Shown here piece by piece: positions 16,188-25,057 of a stretch of 64,000 nt of DNA. Source of the stretch: Spirosoma taeanense (GTDB lineage: Bacteria > Bacteroidota > Bacteroidia > Cytophagales > Spirosomataceae). The notes beneath the pieces were generated by a model. It was not told the DNA's origin and did no database searches. It saw only the letters and a program-made list of their open reading frames with translations. The stretch covers positions 558,001 through 622,000 of the forward strand of contig NZ_CP053435.1 in NCBI RefSeq assembly GCF_013127955.1, read 5' to 3'. Made by a program: the position numbers and the translations under genes. Every line of letters begins with the position of its first letter. Position 1 is the first letter of the stretch.

Positions 16188-18599
16188 GTGATAGCAAACG
16201 AACAACTCCGCTCAACCGATATTTTAAGTCGCGAAAAAATCCTATCTGATTATCGACTGGCCTGCGAAAGTCGACAGGTCAGTTTATTGGGTAGGCGCGA
16301 CGTTATGGGGGGGCGAGCGAAGTTCGGAATCTTCGGCGATGGTAAGGAAATAGCTCAGATTGCGGCTGCTCACGCGTTTCAGCGGGGCGATTTCCGGTCG
16401 GGTTATTATCGGGATCAGACGTTCGTAGCCGCCCTGGGCGAGCTCCGCTGGACGGAGTTTTTTGCGCAGCTCTATGCGCATACTGACCTTGCAGCTGACC
16501 CTAATACCGCTGGTCGATCCATGAACGGGCACTACGCTACCCGCTGGCTCGACGAACAGGGCCTGTGGCGTAATCAGACCGAACTGTTCAACTCGGTTTG
16601 TGATATTGCTCCTACGGCCGGGCAGATTCCGCGCGCGCTCGGGCTGGCCTATGCCTCAAAACTCTTTCGGCAGAATCCGGCGCTACGTAGCCTGACTAAC
16701 TTCTCGCGGAACGGCGACGAAATCATATTCGCTACCATCGGTGACGCGTCTACGTCGCAGGGTATGTTCTGGGAAACCATGAACGCAGCCGGGGTTTTGC
16801 AGGTTCCTCTGTTGATGTCGATCTGGGACGACGGATACGGTATCTCCGTACCCGTCGAGTATCAGACGACCAAAGGCAGCATATCGAAAGCCATGGCTGG
16901 CTTCCAGCGGGATAGTCACGACGAAAAAGGAATTGAGATATTCACCGTAAAAGGATGGGATTACGTTGCCCTGCTCGAAACCTATCTGCAGGCCGCCCGC
17001 CTTTGCCGCGAGCAACACGTACCGGTTCTTGTTCATGTGCAGGAGCTTACCCAGCCGCAGGGCCACTCAACGTCGGGTTCTCACGAACGTTATAAAACAA
17101 AGGACCGACTGGCCTGGGAAGCCGCTCACGATGCGAACCGGACGTTCAGACAGTGGATTCTGGAGAACGGTTACGCTACCAACGACGAACTCGATACGAT
17201 TGATTCGGAAGCTAAAAAGGCTGCGCAGCAAGCGCGATCCGATGCCTGGAATGCGTTTCAGACATCTATGAAAGCTGATTATAACGAGTCTGTTGAGCTG
17301 CTCCAGCAGGTGGCCCGCCATAATGCGAAATCAGCCGAGCTAATGGCCATTCGCGAGGAGTTACGGAAGACTGTTTCACCGCTCCGGCGCGATATTGTAG
17401 GCGCCGTTCGGAAGGCATTGCGTGTCTTACGTATGGATGCCGGTGCGGGTAAACAGCAGCTGAAAGCATGGCTCGAACGGGCCGAGCCCGAAAATGCTGA
17501 TCGGTTCAATTCCTATCTATACAGTCATTCACCAGAGTCACCCCTGCTGGTCGAAGCCGTACCTGCTCAGTATAGTGACGATGCCAGCCTGGTAGATGGA
17601 TACGTGCTTATGCAGCGGTATTTCGACAGTTTGTTTGCCCGCGATGTTCGCGTGGTAGCGCTGGGCGAGGATGTTGGGCAGATAGGTGACGTAAATCAGG
17701 GCTTTGCAGGTTTACAGGAAAAATACGGCGAAATCCGGATTACCGATACTGGTATTCGCGAAACAACGATTATTGGACAGGGAATAGGACTGGCTATGCG
17801 CGGTCTTCGTCCTATTGTCGAGATTCAATATTTCGATTATATTTTCTATGCCCTGGCAACGCTCACCGATGACCTGGCGACCCTGCAATACCGAACCAAA
17901 GGGGGACAAAAGGCTCCGCTGATTGTTCGGACGCGCGGCCATCGGCTGGAAGGAATCTGGCATTCGGGCTCACCTCTGGGTGCAATGCTCAGCAGTCTGC
18001 GCGGTATGCATATTCTGGTGCCCCGTAACATGACCCAGGCCGCCGGTTTTTACAATACACTCATCAAAGGTGACGATCCGGCGCTGCTCATCGAATGCCT
18101 GAACGGCTACCGGCTGAAAGAAAAACTACCCGACAATCTCGCTGAGTTCTGCGTACCTCTGGGCATTCCCGAAATACTGCGTGTCGGCTCAGACGTTACG
18201 GTCGTTACCTACGGCTCGATGTGCCGGATTGTTCTGGAGGCAGCTGCTCAGCTAGCGCCGATGGGTATTAGTGTTGAAATTGTTGATGTACAGTCGCTGC
18301 TACCGTTCGACCGGAATCAGTCCATTGTCGAGTCGATTAAGAAAACAAACCGGGTCGTGTTCGCTGATGAGGACGTACCGGGTGGTGCATCGGCGTATAT
18401 GCTGCAGCAGGTTGTCGAAGGCCAGCAGGCTTATCGGTATCTGGATTCTATTCCCCGGACGTTGTCGGCTAAAGCACATCGTCCGCCCTATGGTTCCGAC
18501 GGAGATTATTTTGCCAAACCCAGCGTTGACGATGTAATCGAGACGGTGTACGCGCTCATGGGCGAGGCCGAGCCGGATCGGTTTCCTTCGTTATACTAA
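16188..18599 (+). CDS. 2-oxoacid dehydrogenase E1, fused alpha and beta subunits
   Basis: 803 residues from a GTG start. Residues about 1-380 are an E1-alpha domain (GRRDVMGGRAKFGIFGDGKE, RSMNGHYATRW, and the ThDP segment IGDASTSQGMFWETMNAAG, with GYGISVP). Residues about 470-800 are E1-beta (LGEDVGQIGDVNQGFAGLQ, DTGIRETTIIGQGIGLAMRG, RTRGHRLEGIWHSGSP, FADEDVPGGASAYMLQ). Fused alpha-beta E1 proteins are typical of Bacteroidota branched-chain 2-oxoacid or pyruvate dehydrogenase. E2 and E3 genes are not adjacent. The NuoI-like gene follows 80 bases later on the same strand. Confidence 0.92.
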   Translation: MIANEQLRSTDILSREKILSDYRLACESRQVSLLGRRDVMGGRAKFGIFGDGKEIAQIAAAHAFQRGDFRSGYYRDQTFVAALGELRWTEFFAQLYAHTDLAADPNTAGRSMNGHYATRWLDEQGLWRNQTELFNSVCDIAPTAGQIPRALGLAYASKLFRQNPALRSLTNFSRNGDEIIFATIGDASTSQGMFWETMNAAGVLQVPLLMSIWDDGYGISVPVEYQTTKGSISKAMAGFQRDSHDEKGIEIFTVKGWDYVALLETYLQAARLCREQHVPVLVHVQELTQPQGHSTSGSHERYKTKDRLAWEAAHDANRTFRQWILENGYATNDELDTIDSEAKKAAQQARSDAWNAFQTSMKADYNESVELLQQVARHNAKSAELMAIREELRKTVSPLRRDIVGAVRKALRVLRMDAGAGKQQLKAWLERAEPENADRFNSYLYSHSPESPLLVEAVPAQYSDDASLVDGYVLMQRYFDSLFARDVRVVALGEDVGQIGDVNQGFAGLQEKYGEIRITDTGIRETTIIGQGIGLAMRGLRPIVEIQYFDYIFYALATLTDDLATLQYRTKGGQKAPLIVRTRGHRLEGIWHSGSPLGAMLSSLRGMHILVPRNMTQAAGFYNTLIKGDDPALLIECLNGYRLKEKLPDNLAEFCVPLGIPEILRVGSDVTVVTYGSMCRIVLEAAAQLAPMGISVEIVDVQSLLPFDRNQSIVESIKKTNRVVFADEDVPGGASAYMLQQVVEGQQAYRYLDSIPRTLSAKAHRPPYGSDGDYFAKPSVDDVIETVYALMGEAEPDRFPSLY

Positions 18600-18679
18600 A
18601 TAATAAGCGTTAAGGAGCAACAGGTGCTGACTTATACACGTCTTTCGGACTTTATGCCAACTCCACGTTTAGACTGATA

Positions 18680-20026
18680 ATGAGTTACTTTCAGGACATA
18701 CAAGCGGGTATCCGGACAACGCTCAAGGGTCTGAGTCTGACGTTCCGGCACTTGAAAAACGCTACCCACCGGCGGACACCCGAGGGTATAGCAGATGCCA
18801 ATTATTTCGATCAGCAGAACGGTCTCGTCACCCTTCAGTACCCGCACGAGCAACTTCCTATTCCGGATAACGGGCGTTATCGGCTCCGTAACGAGATTGA
18901 GGATTGTATCGTTTGCGACAAGTGCGCCAAAGTCTGCCCGGTCGATTGCATTACGATTGATGCCATCAAGGCAACCGAGGAGGTGGGTCGCGCATCTGAT
19001 GGATCACCTATCCGATTATATGCCGCCAAGTTTGACATTGACATGGCCAAGTGCTGCTACTGTGGTTTATGCACCGCAGTATGCCCGACAGAGTGCCTGA
19101 CCATGGACAAAAAATTTGACTATAGCGAGTTTGAGTTAGGCAAATTAACGTACCAGTTTGCCGAATTAACGCCTGCTGAAGCCGAGGAGAAACGGGCGCT
19201 ATACGAGCAATTTGTTCGCGAAAAGGAAGAGCAGAAAAAAGCGCAGGCCGCTGCAAAAGCCGCTGCTCAACCAGCACCCGCCCCAGAACAGGCTGCGCCT
19301 GCAGCCAAACGCCCCATCTTTCGACCAACGGCTAAACCGACGGCACCACCAGAAACCGTTAATTCGGCTGGCTCATCGGCGGAGCACCCGTTAACGGATG
19401 CCACGCCGGATGAAATGCAGCAAATTGCGCAGGGCGGACTGGAAACCCAGAAGCGGCCCGTATTCAGGCCAACGCGGAAACCCGAAACGCCTTTGACCGA
19501 CACGCCGTTAGAGGATAAAACTGAAAAAATTACTACCATGCCGGCTGATGAACCAACGTTGCCGGATACTAAAGCCGTTACGCCTAAACCAGCTTTCCGC
19601 CCGACAATGAAACCGGGGGCAGGCTCGTCAAAACCAGCTGAGGCTCAAGCAAAGACGCCCGCCAACGAACCGGCTCCGGCTGAACTACCTAAGCCGGAGC
19701 CTGCGTTTCGGCCAACGATGAAGCCAGGTGGAGACCAATCGTCCAAACCGGCTCAGCAGGAGTCGGAACCTACGGCTAAGCCGCAGCCAGCCGCCGAAGC
19801 ACCAAAGCCCAAACCGGCCTTCCGACCGACGATGAAACCGGCTGTCGCACCGTCTAAACCCAGCGCGGAACCAGCACTTTCCGGAGCCGACGATTCGGCT
19901 GAGGTTTCGGAAAAGCCAGTTGCTGAAGCGCCAAAGCTCACAGAAGCCCGACCGAAACCCGCGTTTCGACCAACCATGAAACCAAAACCAGACGCGACGC
20001 CCCCGAAACCCGACGAGTCTGCATAA
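18680..20026 (+). CDS. nuoI: NADH-quinone oxidoreductase subunit I with long repetitive C-terminal tail
   Basis: 448 residues; ordinary NuoI proteins are about 160-220. Residues 1-165 are the ferredoxin-like subunit with two 4Fe-4S motifs: C76xxC79xxC82xxxC86-Pro and C125xxC128xxC131xxxC135-Pro, which carry clusters N6a and N6b in the peripheral arm of complex I. From about 185 the protein changes to a Lys/Ala/Pro/Glu-rich tail carrying six copies of a [KRE]P-[AIV]-FRPT-x-KP unit (most often PAFRPTMKP), probably disordered. Base composition does not change at the junction. Only nuoJ follows; other nuo genes are absent here. Confidence 0.9.
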   Translation: MSYFQDIQAGIRTTLKGLSLTFRHLKNATHRRTPEGIADANYFDQQNGLVTLQYPHEQLPIPDNGRYRLRNEIEDCIVCDKCAKVCPVDCITIDAIKATEEVGRASDGSPIRLYAAKFDIDMAKCCYCGLCTAVCPTECLTMDKKFDYSEFELGKLTYQFAELTPAEAEEKRALYEQFVREKEEQKKAQAAAKAAAQPAPAPEQAAPAAKRPIFRPTAKPTAPPETVNSAGSSAEHPLTDATPDEMQQIAQGGLETQKRPVFRPTRKPETPLTDTPLEDKTEKITTMPADEPTLPDTKAVTPKPAFRPTMKPGAGSSKPAEAQAKTPANEPAPAELPKPEPAFRPTMKPGGDQSSKPAQQESEPTAKPQPAAEAPKPKPAFRPTMKPAVAPSKPSAEPALSGADDSAEVSEKPVAEAPKLTEARPKPAFRPTMKPKPDATPPKPDESA

Positions 20027-20044
20027 CATAAATCAAACGAATCG

Positions 20045-20587
20045 GTGGTTCAGATTGCCTTTTACGGGTTTACAGCCCTAACCCTTGGCGGAGCGCTGGC
20101 GGTGTTACTAACCCGCAACGTGCTCTATGCCGCTTTTTTTCTTCTCTTAACGCTACTGGGTGTCGCCGGGCTGTTTGTCCTGGCAAGCGCTGATTTTCTG
20201 GCGGTTGCTCAGATAATGATTTACGTGGGTGGGGTGCTGGTGCTGGTTATTTTTGGGGTTATGCTAACGCATAAGCCCGAATTGCCAGCCGCTACCAGCA
20301 GTCAGACACCCAACCGAATTCCGGCGCTCAACCGAGCCGGATCGCGTTCGGCCTGGGTTGTGGCTCTGCTGGTCGCGGGGGCATTATTTGTTGCGTTATA
20401 TACCCTGCTGGCGCGGTCGAATTTTGCGTTATTGAACCGGCCCGTTGGCTGGCAAACAACGATTAACACGGTAGGTCGGCAATTGATGACGGAGTACGTC
20501 GTGCCGTTTGAGATTGTCGGGATTCTATTACTGGCTGCATTGATCGGCGCTACGTATCTGGCTGCACCCTTAACCAAGCGGCTTTAA
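20045..20587 (+). CDS. nuoJ: NADH-quinone oxidoreductase subunit J
   Basis: 180 residues from a GTG start 18 bases after nuoI. The first 80 residues match NuoJ: FYGFTALTLGGALAVLLTRN, the AAFFLLLTLLGVAGLFVLA helix, then FLAVAQIMIYVGGVLVLVIFG, a highly conserved NuoJ stretch. There are five membrane segments in total. It is a proton-channel-side membrane subunit of complex I. No nuoK follows; the next gene is convergent, so the I-J pair is detached from the rest of the complex-I genes. Confidence 0.92.
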   Translation: MVQIAFYGFTALTLGGALAVLLTRNVLYAAFFLLLTLLGVAGLFVLASADFLAVAQIMIYVGGVLVLVIFGVMLTHKPELPAATSSQTPNRIPALNRAGSRSAWVVALLVAGALFVALYTLLARSNFALLNRPVGWQTTINTVGRQLMTEYVVPFEIVGILLLAALIGATYLAAPLTKRL

Positions 20588-20614
20588 TTGAGGTAAGGGA
20601 GTAGGCCCAAAGGC

Positions 20615-21439
20615 TTAGTAATCGCCCCCGGCGCCACCCCCACCGAAACTGCCTCCGCCAAAGCCGCCGAAGCCACCACCTCCACCACCGCCCCAACTGC
20701 TTCCTCCGCCCGAGCCGCCCCAGCCCGAATAGGTTGAAGTGGGAAAAAAGACCGGCGGAAAGAAACCTCCACCCCGGTTACGATTGCTGCCTCCCCCGCG
20801 ATTCCGTCGCGAGATAAAAAAGATGATAGCCAAAATTATCAGCGCCCAGATTATGAATGAGCCAAAGCCGCCGTCGTCGCTGCCGGTATCGGGGTTGGCT
20901 TTATACTCACCGCTGGCACGTTGAATGATCTCCGTTGTGGCGTCATCCAGGCCCTCATAGTACCGTTCCTGTTTAAAGGCCGGGGCAATCGTGTTGCTGA
21001 TGATGCGTTTGGCAATGGCGTCGGGGATGGCACCTTCCAGCCCATATCCGGTTGCAATGAAAACCTTGCGGGTCTGGGTTGCCCAGGCGATAACTAGTCC
21101 ATTGTTTTTGCCCTGCTGACCGACCCCCCATTTGCGGCCTACCTGAAACGCAAAGTCGCCAATCGGATAGGGCTCAGTTGTCCGAACGATGACAATCGTA
21201 ATCTGGGTAGACGTTGAGTCGTTGTAGGCCCGGAGTTTCTGCTCCAGTTGAGCGCGTTCAGAACTCGCCAGTACACCCACAAAATCATTAACCAATCGGG
21301 GCGGGTTGGGCCGGTTAGGAATAACAGAATCCGCACTACTGATCTGGGCCCGCAAGCTGCCCGCCAGCATGAGTAACAGCAGCAAACTGCCCAGACCCGT
21401 TGTGCGGACGAAGCAGTAAAGTAAGGTGGGTACGTTCAC
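20615..21439 (-). CDS. TPM domain membrane protein (YgcG family) with Gly-rich tail
   Basis: I choose a GTG start at 21439, 8 bases after the previous gene's stop; an ATG at 21493 would overlap that gene by 47 bases. A signal peptide ends about LRAQ. The TPM domain follows (RLVNDFVGVLASSERAQLEQ, ITIVIVRTTEPYP, FQVGRKWGVGQQGKNNGLVI, TRKVFIATGYGLEG). Then come a membrane helix (FIIWALIILAIIFFIS), an Arg/Gly cluster and a C-terminal tail of glycines with W, F and S. YgcG-type TPM proteins commonly follow lemA. Function is linked to envelope or photosystem-repair-like tasks in other organisms; unknown here. Confidence 0.88.
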   Translation of the reverse strand: MNVPTLLYCFVRTTGLGSLLLLLMLAGSLRAQISSADSVIPNRPNPPRLVNDFVGVLASSERAQLEQKLRAYNDSTSTQITIVIVRTTEPYPIGDFAFQVGRKWGVGQQGKNNGLVIAWATQTRKVFIATGYGLEGAIPDAIAKRIISNTIAPAFKQERYYEGLDDATTEIIQRASGEYKANPDTGSDDGGFGSFIIWALIILAIIFFISRRNRGGGSNRNRGGGFFPPVFFPTSTYSGWGGSGGGSSWGGGGGGGFGGFGGGSFGGGGAGGDY

Positions 21440-21446
21440 AGATAGA

Positions 21447-21884
21447 TTAGTCAAACGAAATGTCGTCGGTAAGTTCGTTGATATCGTCGGCACCGGCGTG
21501 TGGGAAATACTGTTTCAATTGCTGGCCGGCGCGTTCGATGCCCCGGCTTAGCCCGCCGACATAATCCCCCTGCCTGAAATGGTTCCTGAGCAAATCTTTC
21601 GTGCTCTCCCAGAAGTCGGCCGGGACGCGGGCATTGATGCCTTTATCCCCAATGATGGCAAACTTCCGATCGGCATGAGCGAGGTAAAATAAGACGCCGT
21701 TCTGCTCTTTGGTCTGGTGCATGCCCAGCTGGGCAAATACGTCGATTGCTCGCTGTATGGGGTCGGCATGCGGACAATTCGGTTCTACATGGACCCGGAT
21801 TTCCCCCGACGTGGCTTGTTCAGCCTGCCGGATGGCGTCGATGATCTGTTGCTGTTCGTCGGGGGTAAACGGGTTTGTGGGCAT
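21447..21884 (-). CDS. Short TPM domain protein
   Basis: 145 residues, no signal peptide. A TPM domain covers most of the protein (PFTPDEQQQIIDAIRQAEQ at the start, TSGEIRVHVEPNCPH, KEQNGVLFYLAHADRKFAII with GDKGINARVP). It is a second TPM protein in the same lemA-TPM-TPM gene set, here soluble, suggesting a pair of domains acting on the two sides of the membrane. 60 bases separate it from lemA. Confidence 0.88.
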   Translation of the reverse strand: MPTNPFTPDEQQQIIDAIRQAEQATSGEIRVHVEPNCPHADPIQRAIDVFAQLGMHQTKEQNGVLFYLAHADRKFAIIGDKGINARVPADFWESTKDLLRNHFRQGDYVGGLSRGIERAGQQLKQYFPHAGADDINELTDDISFD

Positions 21885-21943
21885 AGACTAGATGAGCAGG
21901 GCTAAAAGCGGGACTAACATACTCCATGCCTTAGCCTGTCCTA

Positions 21944-22525
21944 TTAAAACTGAACCGTTGGAGCGTTCTGAGCAGCCTGGGACGCTTCAAATAAACCCCG
22001 GCGTTCAAAGCCGAAAATACCCGCGAAAATATTGTTTGGAAACGACCGCACCGACTGGTTATAACTCGTGGCAACGCCGTTGAAGTCGTTCCGGGCCACG
22101 GTAATCCGGTTTTCGGTGCCTTCCAACTGCGCCTGCAGCTCCGAGAAATTCTGCGTAGCCTTTAGCTGAGGATAGTTTTCGGCTACGGCCAGCAGGCGCG
22201 ACAGCGAACCGGTCAGCTGATCCTGAGCGGCCTGGAACTTCTGAATATTTTCGGGCGTCAGCTGGTCGGCGTTCAGGTTGATGCCCGTGGCATTCGCGCG
22301 AGCCTGAATGACAGCGGTCAGCGTGCTTTTCTCGAAATTAGCCGCGCCCTGAACTGTCCGGACGAGGTTGGGAATCAGGTCGGCCCGGCGCTGGTACTGC
22401 GTCTGGACATTAGCCCAGGCGTTCTCAACCTGAGTATCTTTCTCCACTAAGCCGTTATAGGAACTACAGCCATACATGCCCAGAAACAGGGCGATAACTA
22501 CAACGATAATTAAGGTTTTTGACAT
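21944..22525 (-). CDS. LemA family protein
   Basis: 193 residues. An N-terminal hydrophobic segment with Cys20 (GMYGCSSYNGL) looks like a lipoprotein signal. The LemA core follows: GLVEKDTQVENAWANVQTQY, QRRADLIPNLVRTVQGA, LTAVIQARANATG and a C-terminal NRITVARNDFNGVATSYN. LemA proteins form helical bundles at the membrane; their role is unclear. It is first in an operon with two TPM proteins, a very common arrangement. Confidence 0.93.
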   Translation of the reverse strand: MSKTLIIVVVIALFLGMYGCSSYNGLVEKDTQVENAWANVQTQYQRRADLIPNLVRTVQGAANFEKSTLTAVIQARANATGINLNADQLTPENIQKFQAAQDQLTGSLSRLLAVAENYPQLKATQNFSELQAQLEGTENRITVARNDFNGVATSYNQSVRSFPNNIFAGIFGFERRGLFEASQAAQNAPTVQF

Positions 22526-22601
22526 GGTTTTTTGGGATCAAAAAGGTTGTTACCCGGTTCAAAATTGGTTAAAACTCGTCAACTTGTCATGTAAAACTAC
22601 G

Positions 22602-24071
22602 TTAGCGGTGCTTTTCTGGCTTGGTCCACTTGTCTGGGTTGATGATCGGCAGAGGGTAATTTTCGCCCAGCGTAACACCAAATTTCACCTGTTCATCGGC
22701 AGATAAGCTGGAAACCAAATGCACTTTATCTGGGGGAACATGGGCAAGTTCGGGTAGCCAGTGTTTTACGTATTCGCCCGCTGCATCATAGCGCATAGCC
22801 TGCGCATAAATATTGAAGTAACGTTCCTCATGCGGGTCGTTGCCCACGCCCGCAATATAATTCCAGTTGCCCCAGTTGCTGCATGGGTCGTAATCGATCA
22901 GCATACTTTCAAAATAAGCGGCTCCCCAGGTCCAGTCAATCCCCAGATCATTAACCAGAAAGCTCCCGACGTTCTGCCGACCCCGGTTCGACATGAAGCC
23001 CGTAGCGTTCATTTCGCGCATATTCGCGTCAATAAACGGAATGCCGGTCTGGCCTTCTGCCCAGCGCTGGAACAAGGCTAGATCGCGACGCCATTTTCGA
23101 TTCAGATTGTGCCGGATACCGCTCGGTTTGAATATGCGCGTACCGTAGCGTAAAGCCACAAACCGGAAGAAGTCCCGCCAGATCAGCTCAACGATGAGCC
23201 AGTAGGTCGAGTCATTTTTAACGCGTTCAGTCTCGTAACGTTTGACTTCCTGATAAATCAGGCGGGGCGATAAGCAGCCCAGCGCCAGCCAGGCCGAAAA
23301 CTTCGATGAATAATCTTCGCCCAGCATGCCATTGCGGGTTTCCTTGTAAGTCCGGATAAGCTCTTTTCCCCAGATATACTGATTCAGGCGGGCCAGGGCT
23401 ACTGTTTCCCCGCCCGTAAAACGAACAACTCCCCGGCTGTCGGGGTGCTGCAGGGCTTCGGGCGAAAAACCGAAGGTAGCCAGCGTCGGCATTTCGCCGG
23501 GCGGTATAGTTTCGCCCGTTGCCGCCCCCGCAAGCCGAACCTGCCCGGGTGCTGGTATCGGTTCACGTACGGGAGAAGATTCTTCGACCTGTTTCCGGTA
23601 CTGGGTATAGGTATTGGGCAGGCGCGAAACCCAGAACGGCAGATCGCGCACGTGGTAAAGCGTCGACGCCCAGAACATTTTCAGATCGATATTGACCGGT
23701 TTCAGGCGCTTGCTTAGGTCTGATTCAGTGTCGGTTTCTTCCTGGGTAACTTCCTTGCTGGCATAGATGGCCTCGGCGTCAATATCTTCGGCCAGTTCCG
23801 CCAGAATGGTAACAGGATTGCCCACGCGAACAATCAAGTTCGAACCTTTAGCCTGCAACGACCGGCGCAGGTCGGTTACGGCTTCAATGAGGAAATTGGT
23901 TCGGTAGACCCCGGTTTTGCGAAAACCCAGCTCAGCCAGGTCGGTATACCATCGCGAATCAAACACGAACACGGGCAGAACCGCATCGGCTGATTCGACG
24001 GCCCGGGCGAATCCCTCGTTGTCGTGCAGGCGCAGGTCGTTTCTAAACCAGTACAGAATGCGTTTAGGCAT
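22602..24071 (-). CDS. Cryptochrome / photolyase, DASH type
   Basis: 489 residues. The N-terminal antenna-binding domain (1-175) has RILYWFRNDLRLHDNEGF. The FAD-binding domain (about 200-470) has GCLSPRLIYQEVKRYE, the block WRDFFRFVALRYG, and the highly conserved MREMNATGFMSNRGRQNVGS and YDPCSNWGNWNYIAGVGNDP. NRGRQNVGSFL with this GNDP form is diagnostic of cry-DASH, which repairs cyclobutane dimers in single-stranded or looped DNA using light. Single-gene unit. Confidence 0.95.
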   Translation of the reverse strand: MPKRILYWFRNDLRLHDNEGFARAVESADAVLPVFVFDSRWYTDLAELGFRKTGVYRTNFLIEAVTDLRRSLQAKGSNLIVRVGNPVTILAELAEDIDAEAIYASKEVTQEETDTESDLSKRLKPVNIDLKMFWASTLYHVRDLPFWVSRLPNTYTQYRKQVEESSPVREPIPAPGQVRLAGAATGETIPPGEMPTLATFGFSPEALQHPDSRGVVRFTGGETVALARLNQYIWGKELIRTYKETRNGMLGEDYSSKFSAWLALGCLSPRLIYQEVKRYETERVKNDSTYWLIVELIWRDFFRFVALRYGTRIFKPSGIRHNLNRKWRRDLALFQRWAEGQTGIPFIDANMREMNATGFMSNRGRQNVGSFLVNDLGIDWTWGAAYFESMLIDYDPCSNWGNWNYIAGVGNDPHEERYFNIYAQAMRYDAAGEYVKHWLPELAHVPPDKVHLVSSLSADEQVKFGVTLGENYPLPIINPDKWTKPEKHR

Positions 24072-24177
24072 TTATCTAAAACGATGGTCTGCTGACTTAA
24101 CTGATTAACCGGGGGAAAGGATTTAAAACAGCGCCCCAGCCCAGAGAATCACTTGCGTGGAAGCACTCCGAAGCAGG

Positions 24178-24969
24178 CTACTGCTCGTTTAAAGCCCAGT
24201 TGTATTCCAGGAAGGAAATGTCGGTATCCTTATTGATTTTGGTCTTCGAATACTTGTTCACCCAGTACTCAACTGATTTATTGTTCTCTTTCCAGTCGCC
24301 TTTATACCAGTCAAAGTATTTCGACAGGCTGGCTTTTTTAGGCGTAATGGCGTTTTTGGCCGGGTTATTCAAGAAATCCGAACCCTGGTCGTCTAGCTGA
24401 GCATCAAGCTTGTCGCCTGTATAGGCCTCATTTCGTAACCGGGGGCACGACCGGGCTGCACACACCAGCGCAAAGTGAATCCGTGGATCATTATAGTTTT
24501 TGCGCAGCGTACCATGCTCAATGTTATCAAGACTCATCGACTCGTCCCCAATCTTGAAAAACTTACTGGCCCAGGGCGTCGTCACGAATGGAATTTTGAT
24601 TTTAGAGCCGATATCCTTGATGCTCTCGACTGGATAATGGTTCAGAATCAGTTGGATCGTATAGGCATTGTAGGCGTTAATCCAGTAAGCGATCTGATCA
24701 TTTTTGCTCCATTTACTGGTTGGCGGGTTGCTGCTGATCATATCGAGATACTTCTTCAACTCTTTTTCCTCGCTTTTAAACCCTTTATAATTAACCAGCC
24801 CTTTGTCATTTACGTATTTTTTCAGGAGCCGATCATAAATGCTGTGATCAACGGGGGCGCTGGTTATCACGGCTTCAACCGGTGACTTAACGTCCGTAAA
24901 GGCTGTCAGATTTATCAGAATAAAGCCCGCAAGTGCGAACGTTATTCCTTTCAGCGTGTAGTGCTTCAT
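24178..24969 (-). CDS. DUF547 domain protein, secreted
   Basis: 263 residues from the ATG at 24969; the open frame begins at 25011, but the later start gives a clean signal peptide (KGITFALAGFILINLTAF). The DUF547 core shows YDRLLKKYVNDKGLVNYKGF, WINAYNAYTIQLIL, LDNIEHGTLRKNYNDPRIHF and the CAARSCPRLRNEAY motif with its conserved Cys residues. A papain/transglutaminase-like fold has been proposed for the family; the substrate is unknown. It is divergent from the SDR gene. Confidence 0.9.
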   Translation of the reverse strand: MKHYTLKGITFALAGFILINLTAFTDVKSPVEAVITSAPVDHSIYDRLLKKYVNDKGLVNYKGFKSEEKELKKYLDMISSNPPTSKWSKNDQIAYWINAYNAYTIQLILNHYPVESIKDIGSKIKIPFVTTPWASKFFKIGDESMSLDNIEHGTLRKNYNDPRIHFALVCAARSCPRLRNEAYTGDKLDAQLDDQGSDFLNNPAKNAITPKKASLSKYFDWYKGDWKENNKSVEYWVNKYSKTKINKDTDISFLEYNWALNEQ

Positions 24970-25057
24970 AAAATTTCGTTTGTTTACGGTATATACGTTG
25001 GCTATCCGCAAAAGGTTTACCAGGACCGGAGCGGACTAATCGGTCTCCAATTCGTTT

